Of a DNA stretch of 12,861 bases, positions 7,939-12,861 are shown in pieces. How positions within the stretch are numbered: position 1 is the stretch's first letter; the number at the start of each line of letters is the position of its first letter. The notes beneath the pieces are model-generated. The model saw only the letters and a list, made by a program, of their open reading frames with translations. It did not search any database and was not told the DNA's origin. The translations under genes and the position numbers were made by a program. Source of the DNA: Hyphomicrobiales bacterium (GTDB taxonomy: Bacteria; Pseudomonadota; Alphaproteobacteria; Rhizobiales; UBA4765); contig JAIYEB010000213.1 of assembly GCA_027487195.1 (NCBI GenBank), positions 1-12,861 on the forward strand, written 5' to 3'.

Positions 7939-9144
7939 TCAGCCCAAGCGCGAGCTGTCGCTCAAATGGACAAGTCTTCCGCCAGTGATCGTGCAGACCA
8001 CTTGCGGGGGCAGTGGTGAGCGATCCTCGACCAACACCAGATCAGCCCGCAGCCCTTCTTCAATCCGGCCCCGATCAACGAGACCAAGTGCATCGGCAGG
8101 GCCACTGGAAACGAGAGCCCACGCTTTGGCCAGCGGCAGCAAGCCCTGGGCCGCAAGCCTGAAGGGAGCCGTCGGAAGGGCAGGGTAATAATAGTCGGAA
8201 GCGAGGACCGTGCACAGGCCCAGAGCTGCCATCTCGCCAGCAGACGGGCAGCCCGTATGCGAGCCACCGCGCATTACGTTTGGCGCGCCGAAGACGATGG
8301 GATCGCCGGCACTTGCAGCCGCCCGCGTTGTGTCTTCATTGATTGGGAACTCCGCAATCGTGCAACCAAGGTCGCGATACCAGTCGCGTTGCTGGGGCGA
8401 CATGTCATCATGCGACAGCATTGGGACATGAGCGTGCCGTGCTGCCGCCGCCAAACGTTCTATCGAAGCTGAAACTTCGTCAATGCGAGCGTAGACCTTC
8501 TCGATCAGGGCATGAAACTCAGATGAGGTGAGCCCGGAGCGGGCGATCATGCCCGCCATCTTGTCCGGACGGTGCCGCTGCTTGATCGTTCCGGCCATAT
8601 GGTCATTAAAGGCCAGGCAATTGATCCGACCATTGGCGATCCAATCAAGGATGACGGGCTCAGCATCAAGATTAAAGGTCTCGTGGCGCAAATGATACCG
8701 GGTGTCGGTTGCAAGATGCGCTCTTAGCTCTTCAATCGTTTCAAGTATGGCAAGGGCGGCGTCGGCCCCTCGCACGCCGCCTTCCCAGGACCAGGTCACC
8801 GAGTGATACGCTGTCGTGATGCCGTTCGCAGCGAATTGCCGGTCAGCTTCGAGAAGCGCAATTGCTGGGTCGACATTCACATGGGGGCGCGGATGAACAA
8901 GCCGTTCGAACCCATCGCCGTGAATATCGATGATGCCGGGGAGCACATAGAGCCCACGTGCATCGATATGGAGCGCGCCTGGACGGCTGTCATTCCCGGC
9001 GCTGATGAGCCCTTTATCCAACCCAACGTCAGCTTCTGCAAAGGAACCTGCTGCGAGGACGTGGCCACCTGTCACTTCGATGGGCCGCATCGTTCGCAAA
9101 GGCCTGTTCGCGCGTGTCTGCAGATGTCCAGCATTCATGTTCAT
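7939..9144 (-). CDS. phnM: PhnM-type alpha-D-ribose 1-methylphosphonate 5-triphosphate diphosphatase
   Basis: Amidohydrolase-superfamily enzyme that in the C-P lyase pathway removes pyrophosphate from the ribosyl-phosphonate triphosphate before C-P bond cleavage. Counting from the start used here (401 residues), the PhnM signatures are LPGIIDIHGDGFER at 68-81 (metal H75 and D77), FNDHMAG at 179-185, SHDD at 244-247, GAPNVMRGGSHTG at 286-298 and SDYYYP at 316-321, ending in the usual GLRADLVLVED block. The open frame extends to ATG 9204, but that codon lies inside a Pho-box-like array and has no ribosome site. ATG 9144 has GGAA seven bases upstream and is preferred; ATG 9090 (383 residues) begins exactly where family similarity begins and is the main alternative. 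It is divergent from phnD, consistent with shared phosphate-starvation control. The C-P lyase core genes it normally works with are not in the window. Confidence 0.9.
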   Translation of the reverse strand: MNMNAGHLQTRANRPLRTMRPIEVTGGHVLAAGSFAEADVGLDKGLISAGNDSRPGALHIDARGLYVLPGIIDIHGDGFERLVHPRPHVNVDPAIALLEADRQFAANGITTAYHSVTWSWEGGVRGADAALAILETIEELRAHLATDTRYHLRHETFNLDAEPVILDWIANGRINCLAFNDHMAGTIKQRHRPDKMAGMIARSGLTSSEFHALIEKVYARIDEVSASIERLAAAARHAHVPMLSHDDMSPQQRDWYRDLGCTIAEFPINEDTTRAAASAGDPIVFGAPNVMRGGSHTGCPSAGEMAALGLCTVLASDYYYPALPTAPFRLAAQGLLPLAKAWALVSSGPADALGLVDRGRIEEGLRADLVLVEDRSPLPPQVVCTITGGRLVHLSDSSRLG

Positions 9145-9202
9145 GGGATCATTCCGGTCAGGGTTGTCGATGTCCTCATTGAAGCGCCTCAGCAACATCG
9201 AC

Positions 9203-9231
9203 ATGACATGCAGATGTCATCAGTGCGTCAC
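9203..9231 (+). promoter_or_regulatory. Pho-box-like array between phnM and phnD
   Basis: Three heptamers sit on an exact 11-base period: ATGACAT at 9203-9209, ATGTCAT at 9214-9220 and GCGTCAC at 9225-9231. Against the PhoB half-site CTGTCAT they match at 5, 6 and 4 of 7 positions, with the four-base spacers expected. The first two also form a perfect inverted repeat around GCAG, so a dimeric repressor is an alternative reader. The location between divergent phn genes, which are classic Pho-regulon members, supports the reading. Confidence 0.5.
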
Positions 9232-9288
9232 GGGGAACTGGTGTTGCAGGGCGAATGCATCCTGATCTTCAGGCCTCGGAGAGTCATC

Positions 9289-10170
9289 ATGAACCGTCGT
9301 GACTTTGTTGCTTCAGCCGCCATTCTTGCCGTCGTTGCAGCCACTCCAGCGCTTGCACAAACCCGACAGCGTCTCCGGTTCGCCGTTACTGATGTTGATG
9401 GCTCCGAAAACCTCCAGCGTGAATTCGGGCCATTCAAGGCCGCGTTCGAGCGCGTGATGCCGAACGTCGAGATCGCGCTGTTCCCTGTTTCGGGCCGCAC
9501 CGCTGCGGTCGAGGCCATGAATGCCAATCAGGTTGATCTCGTGTTGACCGGGCCAGCCGAGTACGTGGTTTTCAAGGCCCGCATGCCTGCAGTCCAGCCG
9601 GTCGTTATCTGGCAGCGCCCGGACTACTTCTCGCAGATCGTCGTGTTGGCAGAGGGGCCAATCAAGCAGCTCGCCGATCTGAGGGGGCGGAGAATTTCAT
9701 TTGGTGAAATTGGCTCGACGTCGCAGCATCTTGGGCCTGCACAGATCCTTACCGAAGCAGGGTTGACCTATGGGCGTGATTTTGAAGCCTTGTTCCTGCG
9801 CCGCAATGTCGCCATCGAAGCGCTGAGGCGCGGAGATCTCGCTGCCATTGGCATGAACCTCACCCATATCCAGCAGATCCGTCGCGCCGTGCCAGATGTG
9901 AAGCTCAATGTTATCGGGCGCGGTCGTGATCTTCCGGATGATCTGATCATTGCAGCGCCGAGCGTCTCCGCCGACATGGTCGGACAGGTGCGCAAAGCGT
10001 TCATTGATCATGCCGGCCCGCTTTTGCAGGCAGTCCTCCAGGTTGAGGCCAATGCCCGTTGGAACGGCGGCACGTTCCTTCCGAACGTATCTGATCGCGA
10101 CTATGATGTGATCCGTCAGATGTATCGCGCCGTTGGTATCAACGAGTTCACACGCTTCATCGGCCAGTGA
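9289..10170 (+). CDS. phnD: Phosphonate ABC transporter substrate-binding protein
   Basis: Periplasmic phosphonate-binding protein of 293 residues, the usual size. The N-terminus NRRDFVAS at 2-9 is a twin-arginine-like signal, with cleavage likely after ALA at residue 23. The PhnD fold is recognisable from FAVTDVDGSEN at 31-41, VDLVLTGPAEYVVF at 82-95, the ligand-loop serines and threonine of IGSTSQHLGP at 141-150 (equivalent to the STS contact loop of E. coli PhnD), and LPDDLIIAAPSVS at 215-227. Related proteins bind phosphite or other oxyanions, so phosphonate is the likely but not the only ligand. The start is set by GGAGAG at 9278-9283, five bases upstream; the frame is open 486 bases further upstream, but that part is antisense to phnM and lacks a signal peptide. 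It is first in a phnD-phnC-phnE operon under the Pho-box-like array. Confidence 0.92.
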   Translation: MNRRDFVASAAILAVVAATPALAQTRQRLRFAVTDVDGSENLQREFGPFKAAFERVMPNVEIALFPVSGRTAAVEAMNANQVDLVLTGPAEYVVFKARMPAVQPVVIWQRPDYFSQIVVLAEGPIKQLADLRGRRISFGEIGSTSQHLGPAQILTEAGLTYGRDFEALFLRRNVAIEALRRGDLAAIGMNLTHIQQIRRAVPDVKLNVIGRGRDLPDDLIIAAPSVSADMVGQVRKAFIDHAGPLLQAVLQVEANARWNGGTFLPNVSDRDYDVIRQMYRAVGINEFTRFIGQ

Positions 10171-10976
10171 ACATCGCCGCGGTCCCAAAGTTGGCTGCGC
10201 CAGGCGAAGCCACATGTAGCGGCGAAGGCGCGTCGGTCGCATCCGTGCGGGGGCTCACAAAAGAGTTCGGTGGCGGGCTAACCGTAATTTCCGGCCTTGA
10301 TCTGAACATTCAGCACGGCTCCAAAGTCGCGATCATTGGCGCCAATGGCACGGGAAAGTCGACACTGATCCGCATGCTCGTGCGACTGGTCGAACCAAGC
10401 AGCGGCAACATAAGCCTTCTTGGGCAGGATGTTCGCAAGCTGGACGCGCGGGGCCTGAAGCTCTTGCGCTCGCGGGTTGGCTTTGTATTTCAGCGCCACA
10501 ACCTTGTGACGCGGCTCAGCGCACTCACCAACGTGGTCCATGGTGTTCAAAGCCGCATGAGTGGGCCGCAGACCTGGACCCAGTTGCTTGCCCCACGTGA
10601 GGTTCGCGCTGAGGCACTGCGTTGCCTTGACCGCGTTGGACTTGCCGACAGGGCGATGTCGCGCGTTGACACGTTGTCGGGCGGCCAATCGCAGCGCGTT
10701 GCAGTGGCGCGCATGTTGATGCAACGGCCAGAGCTTGTGATCGCAGATGAGCCCGACGCCAGCCTCGATCCAAAGGCCGGCGAAGAGGTGATGGCAACGC
10801 TTGCAGCCCTGGCCAGCGAGCAGAAAGCCACCCTCATATTCGTTTCGCATCGCATGGAGCATGCCGTTCGGTTTTCGGATCGGATTATCGGCCTTGGTGG
10901 TGGCCGGGTGGCTCTCGACAAGCCTTCACAAAGCGTCTCCGAACCTGAGCTAACCCGATTTTTCCGCAATGATTGA
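10167..10976 (+). CDS. phnC: Phosphonate ABC transporter ATP-binding protein
   Basis: Cytoplasmic ATPase driving the PhnDCE importer, 269 residues. All ABC motifs are intact: Walker A GANGTGKS at 58-65, Q-loop Q109 in FVFQRHNL, signature LSGGQSQRVAVAR at 170-182, Walker B LVIADE at 190-195 with catalytic E195, D-loop SLDP at 199-202 and H-loop H228 in FVSHR. Translation starts at a GTG whose bases overlap the phnD stop by four (GTGA), with no clear ribosome site, so coupling to phnD is likely. About 25 residues precede the first strand of the fold, a little longer than usual. Assignment to PhnC over another importer ATPase rests on position between phnD and phnE as well as on sequence. Confidence 0.92.
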   Translation: MNIAAVPKLAAPGEATCSGEGASVASVRGLTKEFGGGLTVISGLDLNIQHGSKVAIIGANGTGKSTLIRMLVRLVEPSSGNISLLGQDVRKLDARGLKLLRSRVGFVFQRHNLVTRLSALTNVVHGVQSRMSGPQTWTQLLAPREVRAEALRCLDRVGLADRAMSRVDTLSGGQSQRVAVARMLMQRPELVIADEPDASLDPKAGEEVMATLAALASEQKATLIFVSHRMEHAVRFSDRIIGLGGGRVALDKPSQSVSEPELTRFFRND

Positions 10977-11775
10977 GCAAAGTGGGCGAAAAACAAGCCA
11001 ATTGCCGCCGCGCATCGAACGCTTCAACCCAGTTGCGTTTACTCTGACGTTTGCTGTCGTAGCCTTTGTGTTCTGGTCCATCACCACCGCTGGTCCATCG
11101 ATTGAGCAACTGGCACGCGGACTGCCCAATATCGGTAACATTCTTTCGCGGATGTTCCCGCCCGATCTCGAACGCATAGACCGGATTCTATGGTCGCTGT
11201 TCCAGACCTTCCAGATGGCAGTTGCGGGCTGCGTTATCGGGCTCCTTTTGTCCGTGCCTTTGGGAATTCTTGCTGCCGAAGGCCTTTCGCCGCACCCAGC
11301 TATCCGAGCGGCTGCCCGCTCACTGATTGCCGTGTTCAGAACAGTGCCCGATCTGGTCTGGGCGTTAATCTTCGTGATTGCGGTAGGTCTCGGCTCTCCA
11401 GCCGGTGTGCTGGCTATTGCCATTGATGTCATGGGCTTTGCGGCTCGTTTTTTTGCCGAGGCCATGGAAGAAACCGACAAGGGACCTCGTGAGGCGCTGT
11501 CTGCACTTGGCGCCAACAGGCTCGGCATGATCATGTCTGCGGTTCTGCCGGCAGCAGCGCCCTCAATGATTGCCACATCGCTGTACTGCCTTGAGAAGGC
11601 AACACGTGCGTCTGTCGTTCTCGGGCTCGTCGGGGCAGGTGGCATAGGTGTTGAATTGAAAGTCGCGTTCGATCTGTTTGCCTATCAGACAGCAGCCACG
11701 ATTATCCTGGTGATCCTGATGCTCGTCATTACCGTTGAACAGACAGGTGGCTGGCTCAGGCGAAAGATCATTTGA
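10969..11775 (+). CDS. phnE: Phosphonate ABC transporter permease
   Basis: Inner-membrane permease of the phosphonate importer, 268 residues, single copy (some loci carry two phnE genes). Hydrophobic helices are visible at about 21-40, 79-104, 128-152, 187-206 and 238-256. Family motifs are FRTVPDLVWALIF at 123-135, the EAA loop around EALSALGANRLG at 175-186, and LGLVGAGGIGVEL at 218-230, which is characteristic of PhnE. The ATG overlaps the end of phnC by eight bases with no strong ribosome site, again implying translational coupling. No clear intrinsic terminator follows its stop codon. Confidence 0.92.
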   Translation: MIEQSGRKTSQLPPRIERFNPVAFTLTFAVVAFVFWSITTAGPSIEQLARGLPNIGNILSRMFPPDLERIDRILWSLFQTFQMAVAGCVIGLLLSVPLGILAAEGLSPHPAIRAAARSLIAVFRTVPDLVWALIFVIAVGLGSPAGVLAIAIDVMGFAARFFAEAMEETDKGPREALSALGANRLGMIMSAVLPAAAPSMIATSLYCLEKATRASVVLGLVGAGGIGVELKVAFDLFAYQTAATIILVILMLVITVEQTGGWLRRKII

Positions 11776-12099
11776 GGCCGCGCTGTCAGAACCTGGCTCC
11801 ATCACGCATCAGGTCGACACTGCCTGTGCAGCAGAACCTCTACGTTGCGCAGCGACAGGGGGCATCGGACATGCATCAACACTGCCATGCGGATGATCCC
11901 GGGCGATGTCTTGAAGGTTTGGAACATGGCTGGGGCTGGTCATACAAGGAAGGCCCGGTATCCTTCCCGGCACGCTCGTGATCCTCTGACAGTGCCGTTT
12001 GAACCGTTGCTGCGCTGCATCGAGGCTGGCCGCGGTTGACGACAATCGGCCCCGATGTCATGACGATGACAGTAACGTGACATTGCGATCGGATCTGCT
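11776..12099. other. 324-base gap between phnE and the cNMP-domain gene
   Basis: I find no recognisable gene here. Short open frames on both strands have no family motifs or ribosome sites. Visible structure: a GGAAGG/CCTTCC stem at 11948-11967 with an eight-base loop and no T-run, and the Pho-box-like array at 12055-12083. The length could hold a small RNA, but there is no direct evidence. Confidence 0.4.
12055..12083 (-). promoter_or_regulatory. Second Pho-box-like array, upstream of the cNMP-domain gene
   Basis: Three heptamers on an exact 11-base period. On the plus strand they are ATGTCAT at 12055-12061, ATGACAG at 12066-12072 and GTGACAT at 12077-12083. On the minus strand the middle one is a perfect PhoB half-site, CTGTCAT, flanked by ATGTCAC and ATGACAT. 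It ends only 16 bases before the GTG start of the next gene, which leaves little room for a -10 element and leader, so a role as its activator site is uncertain; the best-scoring orientation points away from it. Confidence 0.4.
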
Positions 12100-12486
12100 G
12101 TGGCTTCAACAATAACCGGCGGTAATCAGGGCGATTTTCAGGAGATTGCTCGGGGACTTGGCACTGTTATGCGCTACGCGGCCGGCGAGGTCCTGTTCCG
12201 CGAGGGTGACGAGCCCGTATACATGTATTTCGTGCTCTCCGGGCGCGTAGAGGTCCGCAGCCACGGCAAGTTCATCGAGTACATTGAAGGCGGACGTGCG
12301 CTCGGTACCATTTCAATGGTCGACAAGAACCCACGGTCAGCGACGGCGCACGCAGTTGATGCCGCCGAGGTGGCGCTCATCGACCAAAAGAAGTTTCGCT
12401 TCATGGTCGAGGAAATCCCTGGCTTTTGCTGGTTTGTGATGGACATGCTGGCCCACCGCATTCGCGCGACCAACCAGGCGTTGTAA
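12100..12486 (+). CDS. Stand-alone cyclic-nucleotide-binding-domain (Crp-like) protein
   Basis: Small cytoplasmic protein of 128 residues made of a single cyclic-nucleotide-binding beta-barrel: YAAGEVLFREGD at 26-37, VLSGRVEV at 45-52, NPRSATAHAV at 77-86 and VALIDQKKF at 91-99, followed by a C-helix to residue 128. There is no helix-turn-helix; E. coli CRP is about 210 residues, so this is a domain-only protein and not a classical transcription factor. The phosphate-binding cassette keeps Arg79, but the usual Glu after Gly is replaced (LGTIS at 68-72 where GE plus a hydrophobic is typical), so cAMP binding is doubtful. The start is GTG 12100 with GGA six bases upstream; no other start fits before an in-frame TAA at 12073-12075. 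ATG 12169 would cut into the domain. It may sense a ligand or bind partner proteins; its role is unknown. Confidence 0.8.
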   Translation: MASTITGGNQGDFQEIARGLGTVMRYAAGEVLFREGDEPVYMYFVLSGRVEVRSHGKFIEYIEGGRALGTISMVDKNPRSATAHAVDAAEVALIDQKKFRFMVEEIPGFCWFVMDMLAHRIRATNQAL

Positions 12487-12825
12487 CGCTCGGCCTCGCC
12501 GGATTTCAGGACCATTTCAAGGTATCCGTCACCTCGGCCTTCTGCTCGCCGGGACGCGTGCGCGGTGTTGCCGTCAGCATAGCCAAAACGGTCTCAGACC
12601 TCACCCGAACGCAGGGTCGTCAGGGTCGCATAGTGCTGCCTGCACGCAACTCACCTTTCGGGCACAAGCCGGCTTCCTTTGACGGTGCCCGTGCGCGGGC
12701 GGGTGGGGGAGGTGGGGTGAACTGGCATGGCGCTTGCCAAGTCTAGCCAGAAGGCACTGAGCCCGGTCGTATCCGCCGCATCCGCGTGCAGAACGGGCTC
12801 GGCCTGCCCAAAAGGAGAGCATTCC
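12487..12825. other. 339-base gap before the last gene
   Basis: No recognisable gene or remnant was found. It holds a nine-base imperfect tandem repeat (CAGGGTCGT then CAGGGTCGC, 12612-12629), a G-rich tract at 12697-12717, and at its end a strong ribosome site AGGAGAG at 12813-12819. The promoter for the final gene should lie here but I cannot place it. Confidence 0.4.
12697..12717 (+). other. G-quadruplex-type motif
   Basis: Four plus-strand G-tracts of 3, 3, 5 and 4 bases are separated by loops of 1, 1 and 4 bases, which satisfies the usual intramolecular G-quadruplex rule. It lies about 110 bases before the start of the final gene, on its coding strand, so it could form in the DNA or in a long leader. 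Confidence 0.45.
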
Positions 12826-12861
12826 ATGGATCGTCGCCGTTTTCTGGCTGCCGGCTTGATC
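12826..12861 (+). CDS. N-terminus of a Tat-exported protein (cut by window edge)
   Basis: Only 12 codons are visible: MDRRRFLAAGLI. The RRRFLAAG segment is a clear twin-arginine export motif, and AGGAGAG six bases before the ATG supports the start. In this context an ABC substrate-binding protein is plausible, but the mature protein lies outside the window and no function can be given. Confidence 0.7.
   Translation, partial: MDRRRFLAAGLI

Noticed and set aside
8803..9288. 162-codon upstream extension of the phnD frame
   Set aside because: It is antisense to phnM, and the true start at 9289 has a good ribosome site and begins a proper export signal.
10278..10862. 194-codon minus-strand frame opposite phnC
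   Set aside because: Shadow of phnC; no motifs and opposite the conserved ATPase coding sequence.
11809..12045. 78-codon minus-strand frame in the phnE-cNMP gap
   Set aside because: No recognisable motif, no ribosome site and low-complexity composition; not supportable as a gene.
12478..12489. Palindrome GCGTT-GT-AACGC over the stop of the cNMP-domain gene
   Set aside because: Too short and without a T-run to call a terminator; a two-base loop cannot form a stable hairpin.
12612..12629. Two tandem copies of a nine-base unit (CAGGGTCGT/C)
   Set aside because: Only two copies; too little to call a repeat array or a regulatory iteron.
12426..12746. 106-codon plus-strand frame overlapping the end of the cNMP-domain gene
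   Set aside because: Its first part is out of frame with a real domain and the rest translates the G-rich tract into a glycine run; no family resemblance.

Overview
The window reads as a chromosomal piece of a GC-rich alphaproteobacterium, probably of the Hyphomicrobiales type. That placement is an inference from base composition, codon use and gene style (ABC importers with twin-arginine binding proteins, a stand-alone cyclic-nucleotide-binding domain protein); no rRNA or other phylogenetic marker is present. I see no tRNA, rRNA, insertion sequence, integrase, CRISPR array or phage gene.

Left half (1-7798): a catabolic/uptake module built around a divergent promoter region at 6462-6622. Leftwards runs an operon of a 1297-residue fused HyuA-HyuB (5-oxoprolinase/hydantoinase-type ATPase), a Tat-exported family-5 (peptide/opine/nickel type) binding protein, and a DppB-type permease cut by the left edge. 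The rest of the importer (second permease, ATPases) presumably lies outside. Rightwards is a cytoplasmic M20 metallopeptidase with the full carboxypeptidase-G2-like metal ligand set. Together they suggest import of a small amide or peptide-like compound, opening of a lactam or hydantoin ring with ATP, and release of an amino acid such as glutamate. The substrate is not readable from sequence.

Middle/right (7939-11775): a phosphonate module. phnM (leftwards) is divergent from phnD-phnC-phnE (rightwards; phnC and phnE overlap their upstream neighbours). phnM and the M20 gene are convergent, with a strong hairpin between them. No C-P lyase core gene (phnG-phnL) is present here. The phnM/phnD divergent region carries three Pho-box-like heptamers on an 11-bp period.

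Right end (11776-12861): a 324-base gap whose end carries a second 11-bp-periodic Pho-box-like array, then a 128-residue cyclic-nucleotide-binding-domain protein without a DNA-binding domain, then a 339-base gap with a G-quadruplex-type motif, and finally the first 12 codons of another Tat-exported protein.

Nothing here is clearly a new system. The items most worth checking are the phnM-phnDCE locus without a C-P lyase core, the two Pho-box-like arrays, and the fused oxoprolinase with its divergent CPG2-like peptidase.
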